Assembly: GCA_003562475.1 (NCBI GenBank)
Contig: PWUU01000096.1
Coordinates: 89,853 to 126,024, forward strand
DNA length: 36,172 nt
Direction: 5' to 3'
DNA from: Dehalococcoidia bacterium
GTDB taxonomy: Bacteria; Chloroflexota; Dehalococcoidia; GIF9; AB-539-J10
This document shows positions 24,609-33,525 of the stretch, in pieces (the first letter of the stretch is position 1; every line of letters starts with the position of its first letter). The notes below the pieces were generated by a model, which was not told the DNA's origin, searched no databases, and worked only from the letters and a program-made list of their open reading frames with translations. A program made the translations under genes and the position numbers.

Positions 24609-26192
24609 ATGTTCAGGACTTTGTTGACAGGTGGAACAATCGTCGATGGCACCGGGAGCGTTGGCTTCAGGGGATCAGTAGCTATAGACTCAGATCAAAT
24701 CAGGATTCTCACAGGAGATGTTTCCTCCGTCTCAGCAGAGCACACCGTAGACGTGTCAGGATGCATAGTGAGTCCTGGGTTCATCGACGTCCACACTCAC
24801 TCGGATCTAATGGCTCTTGGAGAACCTCTTAATGAGCCCAAGAGCCTTCAGGGTATTACTACAGAGATAGTTGGGCAGGATGGCCTTGGCTATGCCCCTC
24901 TTTCTGATTCGAACCTGACAACCATGGTACGGTACTACGCCGGAATAAATGGCAACCCTGCGCTGAACTACAACTGGCGTTCAATGGCACAGTTCTTGCA
25001 GCGCTTTGAAGGAACCACTGCACTTAACATCGGATCCCTGATCCCTAACGCGTGTCCCCGCCTGGAGGTAATAGGCTGGGACAACCGTCCCGCTACGGAT
25101 CAGGAAGTATCGCGGATGCAGGAAATGGTGGCCCGATCTATGTCTGAAGGCGCTTTGGGGCTATCGTCCGGACTGTCCTACCCACCCGGTGTCTATGCAA
25201 CCACCGATGAACTGGTAGAACTCTGCAAGACGGTTGCAGCCCACGGTGGGGTGTACGTCACGCACGTGAGATACGATCTGGGGGACCGTGCCTTCGACCC
25301 GTTTCGCGAGGCGATAAGCATTGGACAACGCAGTGGGTGCCCTGTGCAGCTTACGCATTACGCCACGAACTACGCGACCAGAGGCAGAGCGGACAGGCTT
25401 CTTGAGCTCGTTGATACTGCAAGGATGACCGGCATCGATGTGACTATCGACTCGTATCCGTGGCCTGCTGGCAGCACTGTTCTTCATATGTGCATCCCCA
25501 CCTGGGCACATGAAGGCGGCCCCGACGCGTTGCTCGAACGTCTGAAAAGTCCGAGCGTCCGCGATGAGATGCGCCCCCGGGGACCAAGCGCGCTCTTCAA
25601 CTACTCAGAGATGGTCATAAGCGCCATCGGTACCGAGAAGAACAAGTGGTGTGAGGGGCGAACGATAGCAGAGTTAGCCGAGGAACGGGGCAGCGATCCC
25701 TGGGACACAGTGTGTGACCTGATAGTCGAAGAGGACCTTTACGTGTCGTTCTACGTATTCAGCGGGCATATGGACGACGTGAAGACAATCATGAGGCACA
25801 ACAGCCAGATGTTCTGTTCGGACGGCCTCCGGGTTGGGGGCAGACTGAACCCGCGGACCTACGGGACCTATCCCAAGGTACTGGGACAGATGGTGAGAGA
25901 CGAGAAGATCCTTTCTTTGGAACAGGCTATCCGGAAAATGACTTCTTTCCCTGCCCAGCGATTCGGACTCCAGGATAGAGGTATACTCCGTGACGGAATG
26001 AAGGCCGACATAGTGGCGTTTGACCCACTCACTGTGAGTTGCACTGCTACGTTCGAGAATCCCAGGCAGTATCCACTGGGCATCGAGTACGTATTTGTAA
26101 ATGGAGAAATGGTGGTAGACAGGGGAAGGCACACCGGGGCTACCCCGGGTCGCGCGATCCGACGACAGTTTCAGCCCACGACACCATGCTGA
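24609..26192 (+). CDS. N-acyl-D-amino-acid deacylase-like amidohydrolase, copy 1
   Basis: A 527-residue member of the D-aminoacylase group of the amidohydrolase superfamily, expected to hydrolyse N-acyl-D-amino acids to carboxylate plus D-amino acid. The metal site is visible: His62-x-His64 (DVHTHSD), His219 (THVRYD), His250 (QLTHYA) and Asp405 (CSDG). Where classical D-aminoacylases have the metal-bridging Cys in GNCG, this protein has Asp91 in GQDG. The C-terminal DRGILRDGMKADIVAFDP and VFVNGEMVVDRGRHTGA close the beta domain. ATG 24609 is chosen because TTAGGAGG precedes it. It follows dctM by 22 bases. Confidence 0.87.
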   Translation: MFRTLLTGGTIVDGTGSVGFRGSVAIDSDQIRILTGDVSSVSAEHTVDVSGCIVSPGFIDVHTHSDLMALGEPLNEPKSLQGITTEIVGQDGLGYAPLSDSNLTTMVRYYAGINGNPALNYNWRSMAQFLQRFEGTTALNIGSLIPNACPRLEVIGWDNRPATDQEVSRMQEMVARSMSEGALGLSSGLSYPPGVYATTDELVELCKTVAAHGGVYVTHVRYDLGDRAFDPFREAISIGQRSGCPVQLTHYATNYATRGRADRLLELVDTARMTGIDVTIDSYPWPAGSTVLHMCIPTWAHEGGPDALLERLKSPSVRDEMRPRGPSALFNYSEMVISAIGTEKNKWCEGRTIAELAEERGSDPWDTVCDLIVEEDLYVSFYVFSGHMDDVKTIMRHNSQMFCSDGLRVGGRLNPRTYGTYPKVLGQMVRDEKILSLEQAIRKMTSFPAQRFGLQDRGILRDGMKADIVAFDPLTVSCTATFENPRQYPLGIEYVFVNGEMVVDRGRHTGATPGRAIRRQFQPTTPC

Positions 26193-26229
26193 ATACCGGC
26201 CGTACAAAAGGAAAGAGTGAGGATGCACA

Positions 26230-27813
26230 TTGTTTGACACTCTGATCAAGAATGGGACTATTGTTGATGGTACGGGCAACCCGGGTTACGTCGGACATGT
26301 GGGCATCAGCGGCGACACCATAAGCGTATTGACGGGAGATGCATCGGCGGTTCAGGCACAACATCTGATTGATGCGTCCCATCTGACAGTAGTACCTGGC
26401 TTCGTCGATGCTCATACCCACTCCGGCCTCATCGCTTTGGAGGACCCTCGCAACGAAGCCAAGCTCCGACAAGGTGTTACAACGGAGATCATCGGCGTTG
26501 ACGGCCTTGGTTACGCCCCGCTGACCCGTAAGAACCTGGAACTCATGCTCATGCGCAATTCGGGATTGGATGGTTACCCAAACCTGCAGTACGAGTGGGA
26601 TTCTGTCACGGGTTATCTATCGCGATTCGGTCATCAGACTTCGGCGAATGTCGCCTTTCTGTTACCGAATAGCTGCCTTCGAGTCGAGACAGTTGGCTGG
26701 ACCAGCCGACGGGCAAGTGCAACTGAGCTGGCTGTCATGAAGGACACAATCCGTCAGACAATGTCCGAAGGCGCCGTTGGCCTGTCGACAGGACTCCAGT
26801 ATCCACCCGGCAGCTACGCCGATACAGACGAGCTCGTCAGCCTGTGCGAGGTTGTTGGCAGGTGTGGTGGTATTTATGTAACCCATGTTCGCTACGACCT
26901 TGGCGATAGAATGTGGGATCCGTTCAGGGAAGCCGTGTTGATTGGACTCAGAAGCGGGTGCCCCGTACACATATCGCACTTTTTTGCCACAATCCCTCTT
27001 CGTGGCAGGGCCACCGAAATGCTTGAGTTCGTGGACGCTGCACGAAAGCAGGGAGTAGACCTGACTTTCGACTCATACCCGTGGCCAGCGGGCAGCACGA
27101 TGCTGGATATCGTCTGCCCCCAGGAAGACTACTCCGGAGGGCCACAACACCTGCTGGAGCGACTGCAGAACCCGGCAGACAGAATGAGGATGCGAGACCA
27201 GAGCACTCATATGGTGGGCCATAAGGGGGCTATGGTAATCAGCGCGGTACGCACCGACAAGAACAAGTGGTGCGAAGGCTTGACGGTTCAACAGGTATCC
27301 GACACGCTTCAGAAGGACGCGTGGGACACCATATGCGACCTCCTCATTGAAGAGGAACTGGCCGTCGCCTTCTACAGCTTCAGTGGCGACATGAACGATG
27401 TCAAAGTCATCATAAGGCATCCGGCGCACATGTTCTGCTCCGATGCTCTTAGGATCGGAGGACATCCGAATCCCAGGACCTACGCTACTTACCCCAAGGT
27501 TCTCGGGGAGCTTGTACGGGACGAGCAAGTCATGCCCCTGGAACAAGCGATCTGCAAGATGACCTCGTTCCCGGCACAACGATTCGGACTATCCGATCGC
27601 GGCGTGCTACGCAACGGAATGAAGGCGGATATCGTGGTGTTCAACCCCTTCACCGTCAGCGGCGTGGCAACCTTCGACAATCCGTGTCAGTACCCGCTCG
27701 GCATAGAGTACGTGTTTGTTAATGGACAGCCGGTGATTTCGGGGGGCTATCATACCGGTGCTTTCCCGGGACAACCACTCCTTCGGCAGAGCTACCCGGG
27801 GGACGGTCGTTAG
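26230..27813 (+). CDS. N-acyl-D-amino-acid deacylase-like amidohydrolase, copy 2
   Basis: A 527-residue paralogue of the preceding gene, collinear with it along its length. It keeps His62-x-His64 (DAHTHSG), His219 and His250, the CSD segment near 404 (HMFCSDALR) and the same Cys-to-Asp change at Asp91 (GVDG). It differs around the second His (SHFFATIPLR against THYATNYATR), which lines the active site and could give a different side-chain or acyl preference. The start appears to be TTG 26230 with GAGGA upstream; the nearby ATG at 26223 is out of frame. The pair looks like an old tandem duplication. Confidence 0.87.
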   Translation: MFDTLIKNGTIVDGTGNPGYVGHVGISGDTISVLTGDASAVQAQHLIDASHLTVVPGFVDAHTHSGLIALEDPRNEAKLRQGVTTEIIGVDGLGYAPLTRKNLELMLMRNSGLDGYPNLQYEWDSVTGYLSRFGHQTSANVAFLLPNSCLRVETVGWTSRRASATELAVMKDTIRQTMSEGAVGLSTGLQYPPGSYADTDELVSLCEVVGRCGGIYVTHVRYDLGDRMWDPFREAVLIGLRSGCPVHISHFFATIPLRGRATEMLEFVDAARKQGVDLTFDSYPWPAGSTMLDIVCPQEDYSGGPQHLLERLQNPADRMRMRDQSTHMVGHKGAMVISAVRTDKNKWCEGLTVQQVSDTLQKDAWDTICDLLIEEELAVAFYSFSGDMNDVKVIIRHPAHMFCSDALRIGGHPNPRTYATYPKVLGELVRDEQVMPLEQAICKMTSFPAQRFGLSDRGVLRNGMKADIVVFNPFTVSGVATFDNPCQYPLGIEYVFVNGQPVISGGYHTGAFPGQPLLRQSYPGDGR

Positions 27814-27882
27814 CCGCGATTGGGAATCAGCACGGATGCACGCAGGTGTAACTTAAGACGCGAGATTCATAAGGGGGTAACA

Positions 27883-28902
27883 ATGATTCCTGAGATTGAG
27901 AGAGTACCGCGAGTGGGCCTTGGATTCTATCCCACGCCCATCACAAACGCCGCACACCTGTCCTCCAGATTGGAGGGGCCAACCATCTTCATCAAGCGCG
28001 ACGACCTGAGCGGTCTGGCGCTCGGAGGCAACAAGTGCCGCAAGCTCGAGTTTATACTGGCTGAGGCGCAGCGACAGGGCGCAACCGCCGTCATCAGCAC
28101 CGCCAGCTCTCAGTCTAACTTCTGCCTTCAGCTCGCTGCTGCCGGGCGCAAGCTGGGCATGAAGCCCTGCTTCGCACTCATCAAAGGCGTGCACACCGAG
28201 ACACAGGGCAACCTGCTGCTCCACAACATCCTCGGTTCCGACGTCGAGATCCTCGAGGTCGCTGATATGAGCCTTATGAAAGGGAGCTTCATCACGGACA
28301 AGTGGGATGAGCTGGCGGCGCAGCTTCGAGCCAAGGGAAAGCGGCCGTTCATCATGAGGCACCACCTCCCCGACATCTCAGCGATTCTCGGCGTGGTCGG
28401 CTGGGTCAACGCGGCCGACGAGCTGAATACGCAGTTCCAGGCCCTCGGCATCAAGCCTGACTACGTCGTCCTGGCAAACGGTGGCGGTGGCACCCAGGCC
28501 GGACTCGAGATCGGCGCCCGACACCTCGGCACGACATGGAAAGTGGTCGGTTTCTCCGTGCTCAACACCAGAACCGCCGCCACACAGGCGGTCGCCGAAC
28601 AGGCAAATGCCGCCGCCGAGTTCCTCGGCCTTCAGACCAGGGTGAACGCCGAGGAGCTGGAGATCTACGACGACTACATCGGCGACGGATATGGCATCCC
28701 GACCGCCGAAGGTATCGCAGCCATACGAACGGTGGCCAGAACGGAAGCTATCTTCCTCGACCCCGTGTACACGTCAAAGGCAATGGCCGGACTCGCCGAT
28801 CAGGTGGAACGGGGTCGCTTCAAGCCGACCGACACCATTGTCTTCATACATACAGGTGGTGTCCCCGCCCTGTTCGCTTACGACAGGGAGATTGCCCAGT
28901 AA
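27883..28902 (+). CDS. D-cysteine desulfhydrase / ACC deaminase-like PLP enzyme
   Basis: A 339-residue fold-type II PLP enzyme. It has FYPTPI near the N-terminus, KRDDLSGLALGGNKCRKLEF with PLP lysine Lys51, and SSQSNF (75-80), where classical ACC deaminase and D-cysteine desulfhydrase have SNH. Then come HHLPDISAILGVVGWVNAADEL, the phosphate-binding ANGGGGTQAGLEIG and DPVYTSKAMAGL. The group eliminates ammonia (and a leaving group) from D-amino acids such as D-cysteine or 3-chloro-D-alanine, or opens ACC. The His-to-Phe change at 80 suggests another substrate. ATG 27883 follows AAGGGGGTAACA. Confidence 0.87.
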   Translation: MIPEIERVPRVGLGFYPTPITNAAHLSSRLEGPTIFIKRDDLSGLALGGNKCRKLEFILAEAQRQGATAVISTASSQSNFCLQLAAAGRKLGMKPCFALIKGVHTETQGNLLLHNILGSDVEILEVADMSLMKGSFITDKWDELAAQLRAKGKRPFIMRHHLPDISAILGVVGWVNAADELNTQFQALGIKPDYVVLANGGGGTQAGLEIGARHLGTTWKVVGFSVLNTRTAATQAVAEQANAAAEFLGLQTRVNAEELEIYDDYIGDGYGIPTAEGIAAIRTVARTEAIFLDPVYTSKAMAGLADQVERGRFKPTDTIVFIHTGGVPALFAYDREIAQ

Positions 28903-28918
28903 GGGTGTGGATCTGAAG

Positions 28919-29647
28919 ATGAAAAGGGCGCAATGGCAGTATCTGCGACGCACCGACTTCCCCACGCTCGCTCAGCAAGATGCGGTTGTAATCATCCCGG
29001 TAGCTTCTATCGAACAACACGGGGAGCATCTACCCGTTAACACGGATGCGAACAACTGCCATTCTGTCGCCACTATGGCAGCAGAAAGCATTGACAGTTT
29101 CCCGGTGCTCGTCTTGCCGGTCGTATGGCCTGGCTACTCTCCGCATCATATGGAGCACCCGGGCACTATAACTCTGGGCTTCGACACCTTTGTCCGGATG
29201 CTTACCGAGGTGGGAGTATGCGTACACACGCACGGCTTCAGGAAGATACTCTTCCTCAACGGGCATGGTGGAAACTCAGCCATCATTTCCGCGATGCGCC
29301 TCAAGCTCGCTGCGGAACATGGCATTGCCGTGGTAGCCTGTACTTACTGGGATATTCCCGGGGTTGCCGCCGTATGGCGGTCGATATGTGAGACTGACAA
29401 GGGCTTCGTGGGCCATGCAGCTGAGGTCGAAACATCGTTGCAGCTATACCTGCAGCCGGACCTCGTCGATATGAACAGCGCTCAATGGGTGCCCGGTGTT
29501 TACGGCGACCCCGCACACGCTACTAAGGAGAAGGGCGAGCAATTCCTCAACGCCGCAGTTACCGGGCTTGTCGCACTGATCAACGACTTGCACAGCGGCG
29601 ATCTGGAGAAGAGGTTGGAGTGGGGCAAAGAAGTCCCTAATGATTAG
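28919..29647 (+). CDS. Creatininase-family amidohydrolase
   Basis: A 242-residue protein with the family's metal-binding signature: PVASIEQHGEHLPVNTD holding Glu32, His34, His37 and Asp43, then FLNGHGGNS and HAAEVETS with the second-half ligands. Relatives hydrolyse creatinine or related cyclic amides, or work in peptide-derived cofactor pathways (MftE). In this operon it could open or cleave an amide in the imported compound (inference). The gene begins 16 bases after the PLP-enzyme stop; an in-frame GTG at 28907 is an alternative start. Confidence 0.85.
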   Translation: MKRAQWQYLRRTDFPTLAQQDAVVIIPVASIEQHGEHLPVNTDANNCHSVATMAAESIDSFPVLVLPVVWPGYSPHHMEHPGTITLGFDTFVRMLTEVGVCVHTHGFRKILFLNGHGGNSAIISAMRLKLAAEHGIAVVACTYWDIPGVAAVWRSICETDKGFVGHAAEVETSLQLYLQPDLVDMNSAQWVPGVYGDPAHATKEKGEQFLNAAVTGLVALINDLHSGDLEKRLEWGKEVPND

Positions 29648-29700
29648 CAGGGCACAGGCTGAAACGACAGCTGCCTCTGCCAGAAGGAGGTATTTACAGA

Positions 29701-30081
29701 ATGAAGCGTGCGGTTGTGACAGATAAGGCTCCAGCACCAGCCGGTCCGTACACACCAGGCCTCGTTACCGGCGATTTCATCTTCGTCTCGGGACAGGGGC
29801 CCTTCGACCCTGAGACCAGGGCGATGCCCGAAACCATCGAGGGTCAGACGAGCCAGACTCTCGAGAACATCAAGGCGATCCTCGAGGCGGCGGGCGCACG
29901 CATGACGGACGTGGTCAAGGTCACTGTGCTGCTCACAGACCTCTCGGAGTTTCAGCGTATGAACAAGGTCTATGAGCAGTACTTTTCGCAGCCGTTTCCA
30001 ACCCGAACCACATTCGGTGTCGGCCTTGCAGTGCCGGGCATGCGGATCGAGATCGACGCAATTGCACATGTGGGCAAGTGA
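29701..30081 (+). CDS. ridA: RidA (YjgF/UK114) enamine/imine deaminase
   Basis: A 126-residue protein of classical RidA type: PAPAGPYTPGLVTGDFIFVSG, QTSQTLENIKAILEAAGA, DVVKVTVLLTDL and FPTRTTFGVGLAVPGMRIEI. The substrate-carboxylate Arg is Arg102. RidA hydrolyses 2-aminoacrylate and related imines that leave PLP enzymes to 2-keto acids. Lying between several PLP-dependent lyase genes, its duty here is clear in outline. A strong AGAAGGAGG precedes the ATG. Confidence 0.92.
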   Translation: MKRAVVTDKAPAPAGPYTPGLVTGDFIFVSGQGPFDPETRAMPETIEGQTSQTLENIKAILEAAGARMTDVVKVTVLLTDLSEFQRMNKVYEQYFSQPFPTRTTFGVGLAVPGMRIEIDAIAHVGK

Positions 30082-30137
30082 GCTCAGCGTGTTGAGGCTG
30101 TGGCATCCTGAAGGTGAATACTGCGAGGTGTGACACG

Positions 30138-31244
30138 ATGCAATCTGAACTGAGCTATATTGATACCCCGTCCCTTCTCATCGATAGCGCGAAGATGGAG
30201 CGTAACCTGCAGGAAATGGCCGCAATAGCGGCTGATGCGGGAGTAGCTCTGCGGCCCCACGTCAAGACCCATAAGTCTCCGTCGCTGGCGCTCCGGCAGC
30301 TCGAGCTTGGTGCCCGGGGGGTTACCGTCGCAAAGATTGGCGAGGCAGAGGTCATGGCCGACGCGGGTATTCGCGACATCAGGATCGCCTATCCGATCGT
30401 TGGTGAATCTAAGCTGTCTCGCCTCACCAGGCTGATGCAGATGGCGGACGTCTCTATTTCCCTCGACAGTGTCGAGGCGGCACGCGGACTATCAGATCTT
30501 GGCGGTCATATTGACAGGCATATCCCGGTGCTCTTGAAGATCAACACCGGCCTCGACCGCGTGGGAGTCATGCCTGACGAAGCTCTCGAAATGGCCAAGG
30601 CCATTGACTCTCTTCCGGGTGTTCACCTGGTCGGCATCCTCACTCATGAGGGACACGCGCTCAAGGAGCCTTCGCGCGAGGGCGCCAGGCAATGTGCCAT
30701 TCAGGCCGGCCACACCATGGCAGAAACGGCCGGGCGGCTGCGGGAGGCTGGCCTTGGGATTGCAGAGGTGAGCGTCGGCTCCACCCCCACGGCTCGAGAT
30801 ATCGCCTACGTGCCGGGAGTGACGGAGATTCGACCCGGCACGTATATCTTCAACGATTACAACGAGGTGACCTTAGGCGTTGCTACGGAGGAGACCTGCG
30901 CATTGACGATACTCGCGACGGTCGTGAGCATCCCGTCGAACGATCGTGCAGTCCTCGACGCAGGTTCAAAGACCCTGACATCGGACCTGCTGAGTCCACC
31001 CTCATCTCGCAAAGGTTACGGCTACGTCAAGGGCTATCCGGAGATTACGATCGCGCGGCTGACCGAGGAGCATGGCATCCTCTCCCTGCAGGATGCCAGG
31101 AGCCGACTGGAGATCGGCCAGCAAGTCGAGATTATTCCCAATCACATCTGCCCCGTGGTTAATCTGGCTGATGCCATGTACCTGATGAAGGATGGAGTGT
31201 GCGAAGGACAGGTCGAGGTTCTGGCCAGAGGCAAGAATAGATGA
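30138..31244 (+). CDS. DSD1-like / D-threonine-aldolase-type PLP enzyme with intact metal site
   Basis: A 368-residue fold-type III PLP protein: YIDTPSLLIDSAKMERNLQE, PLP lysine Lys43 in LRPHVKTHK, SVGSTPTA, and a C-terminal PNHICPVVN (334-342) with His336 and Cys338 as expected zinc ligands in eukaryotic-type D-serine dehydratase. The family dehydrates D-serine to pyruvate and ammonia or cleaves D-threonine-like substrates. It is a paralogue of the protein encoded at 18091-19254, which lacks the metal ligands. ATG 30138 is preferred over the GTG at 30114; GAGGTG lies upstream. Confidence 0.87.
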   Translation: MQSELSYIDTPSLLIDSAKMERNLQEMAAIAADAGVALRPHVKTHKSPSLALRQLELGARGVTVAKIGEAEVMADAGIRDIRIAYPIVGESKLSRLTRLMQMADVSISLDSVEAARGLSDLGGHIDRHIPVLLKINTGLDRVGVMPDEALEMAKAIDSLPGVHLVGILTHEGHALKEPSREGARQCAIQAGHTMAETAGRLREAGLGIAEVSVGSTPTARDIAYVPGVTEIRPGTYIFNDYNEVTLGVATEETCALTILATVVSIPSNDRAVLDAGSKTLTSDLLSPPSSRKGYGYVKGYPEITIARLTEEHGILSLQDARSRLEIGQQVEIIPNHICPVVNLADAMYLMKDGVCEGQVEVLARGKNR

Positions 31245-31420
31245 GCACCGGGCTGCGTCGCTTGGATGGTTCTGAGTCCGACAGCATGCTTCTGCCTCTT
31301 GTGATCCGTTGGCTCATGTCCTCGCAGTGACAGGCAGTGCGGTAACTATTTCGTGAGAACCCGGGTCTAGAACGTATTCCTTTGTGTCCTGGATCGACAG
31401 CTTCGATAGAGAGGTGGTAC

Positions 31421-32626
31421 ATGAATATCTACGAAACCTATGGAGTCAAACCGGTTATCAACGTCGCGGGTGCGATGACGCGATACGGTGGCACACTGGT
31501 CGGGAGAAGGGTGCTGGATGCAATGGAGGACGCGGCGCGCTACTCCGTTTCCCTGGACCAGTTGCAGGCGGCTGCCAGTCGTATTATTGCGAGGAGGACT
31601 CACGCCGAGGCCGGCATCGTCACGTGTGGTGCCTCGCACGCACTTACATTAGCCACAGCCGCCTGTATCTGCGGCTGGGACGTAGCCCGCATGAACAGGT
31701 TGCCCCACACGGAGGGTATCCCCAACGAAGTTGTCATGCCGCTGCAGCATATATCGGGTTACGACCATGCGATTCAGGCGGCTGGCGCCAGGATCATCCC
31801 TGCAGGTATTTTCAACGACACCCCTGAACCGTTCACCGTCCGTCCCACCGACCGTTGGGAGCTGGAATCGTGCATCACGGAGCATACGGTCGCCATAGCC
31901 TTCGCGCCGCTACCGGGCTCGCATCCGCCGCTGGACCAGGTAATCGAGGTGGCACACAAGCACAGCCTGCCGGTCATCATCGATGCCGCAGCTCGCGTAC
32001 CACCGCTCAACAACCTGCACCTGTACATCGACATGGGCGCCGATCTGGTGGCCATCAGTGGCGGCAAGGGCATAAGGGGACCGCAGGCAAGCGCCATTCT
32101 GTGTGGACGAAGGGACCTGGTTGGTTCTGCACTCCTTCAGATGCTTGATCTCGCAGGTGAACGGTTTGATGAGTGGAGCCCTCCGGCAGACCTGATTCCC
32201 AGGGAGAAGCTCCGTGGCAAGCCTTTGCACGGAATTGGTCGAAGCGGCAAAGTAACCAAAGAAGCTATCATTGGACTCCTGGTCGCCCTTGAGTCGTTCT
32301 CCGAGGAAGAGTTTGCTGCACTTAGCGCAACACGTCTGGAACTTGTGCGGCTCATCCAGGACAACCTGACAGAACTTCCCGGTGTGCAGGTACAGCTATG
32401 CGATGACGAGGAGCAGCACTACCCGGTGCTCCAGGTGACGGTGGAACCTGACGCTATCGGAAGGAGTGCATTGGACGTGGTCCGCACACTCAAGTCAGGC
32501 GAACCCGGCATTTGCTTCGATGAAACAGAGGTCGAGCAGGGGGTCATCTACATCGACTCACTGAACCTCGAGAGCCAGGAGACTGCCGCTATGGTGGGCA
32601 CTCGCCTTAGAGCAGCATTGACGTAG
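31421..32626 (+). CDS. SelA-like PLP enzyme (D-glucosaminate-6-phosphate ammonia-lyase/selenocysteine synthase group)
   Basis: A 401-residue fold-type I PLP protein. It starts NIYETYGVKPVINVAGAMTR, as in SelA and DgaE, and has an Asp188 (IIDAAA) that contacts the PLP ring and the lysine at Lys216 (AISGGKGIRGPQAS). It lacks the N-terminal extension of true selenocysteine synthase (about 460 residues), and no selB or selC lies nearby, so a catabolic lyase or aldolase is more likely. It may act on a hydroxy-amino acid produced upstream. A 176-base gap precedes it, so it may have its own promoter; AGAGGTGG is the ribosome-binding site. Confidence 0.83.
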   Translation: MNIYETYGVKPVINVAGAMTRYGGTLVGRRVLDAMEDAARYSVSLDQLQAAASRIIARRTHAEAGIVTCGASHALTLATAACICGWDVARMNRLPHTEGIPNEVVMPLQHISGYDHAIQAAGARIIPAGIFNDTPEPFTVRPTDRWELESCITEHTVAIAFAPLPGSHPPLDQVIEVAHKHSLPVIIDAAARVPPLNNLHLYIDMGADLVAISGGKGIRGPQASAILCGRRDLVGSALLQMLDLAGERFDEWSPPADLIPREKLRGKPLHGIGRSGKVTKEAIIGLLVALESFSEEEFAALSATRLELVRLIQDNLTELPGVQVQLCDDEEQHYPVLQVTVEPDAIGRSALDVVRTLKSGEPGICFDETEVEQGVIYIDSLNLESQETAAMVGTRLRAALT

Positions 32627-32808
32627 GGTGACAATCCGTTGCAGGGTACTATCCGGTAACACGGTTGCCAGGCATACCGAGAGCGTGCAGTCGGAGAAAG
32701 ACGTTACTTACTCGTGCCGAGGGAGCATTCTCGTTCCGGTCAGAATATGCCGCCGGTGGGATAGTGCGACGCAGCCCACGTGGGTACCTGCCCGTCGGCA
32801 TCCGGGGC

Positions 32809-33378
32809 TTACAATTCCAACCCGATGCTGAACGCATCGCCTTCCACTGCACCAACGCCACAGTACTTACGTGTGGGATTATCGAGGAAGACCACGGGGG
32901 CCACTTTCATAAAGTCGATCATGCCGTTGGCAGATATGCAGTGTTCAGAGACATGGGTTTCTACCACTCTTCCCAGCACAAGAAGATGGCTGTCGAGCTC
33001 AACTATCTGATGCACGGTGCATTCCAGATTCAGGGGACACTGCTCTATCAGAGGCGCGTTCCCGAGCGTCCCGTAGAACACGCTGAAGCCACAACATTCC
33101 ACCTTGTCAACGTCCGCTCCAGATTTCACGCCGCAGAAATCGACCTCGCGCACTTGTGCAACTGATGGGACGTTGACAGAGAACTCTGCATTTGCACGAA
33201 TGCCACGCATTGTGTAGCGAGCAGGGCGAATGGCAACCGATACCATCGGAGGTTCTCCGCTGGCAATACCCGCCCAAGCTGCAGTCATGAAGTTCGGCTT
33301 CCCATCAATCATCGCTCCGATCAGCAGGGCTGGCATCGGGGCGATCCACGTCTGTGGTCCTTTGGTTACCTTGGCCAT
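32809..33378 (-). CDS. Flavin reductase-like FMN-binding protein
   Basis: A 189-residue split-barrel protein with the flavin-reductase pattern: PMPALLIGAMIDGKPNFMTAAWAG near the N-terminus, PPMVSVAIRPARYTMRGIR, EFSVNVPS, and CTVHQIVELDSHLLVLGRVVE. Such proteins bind FMN and may reduce free flavin with NAD(P)H or act as small flavoenzymes. It converges on the SelA-like gene and precedes the transhydrogenase genes by strand order only. The start at 33378 has GGGAGGAACAG upstream. Confidence 0.85.
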   Translation of the reverse strand: MAKVTKGPQTWIAPMPALLIGAMIDGKPNFMTAAWAGIASGEPPMVSVAIRPARYTMRGIRANAEFSVNVPSVAQVREVDFCGVKSGADVDKVECCGFSVFYGTLGNAPLIEQCPLNLECTVHQIVELDSHLLVLGRVVETHVSEHCISANGMIDFMKVAPVVFLDNPTRKYCGVGAVEGDAFSIGLEL

Positions 33379-33525
33379 TTCACTGTTCCTCCCGTTAGTA
33401 CCCGTCTTGCGCAACACGCAAACACGGACCGATCACTCTTTCACACCAAGCTGCCGAATACACGTGCGGAATGGACTTCGTACCAGCACGCGATACCAGC
33501 GATAGAGGGACCTGTACCGAGCCTG

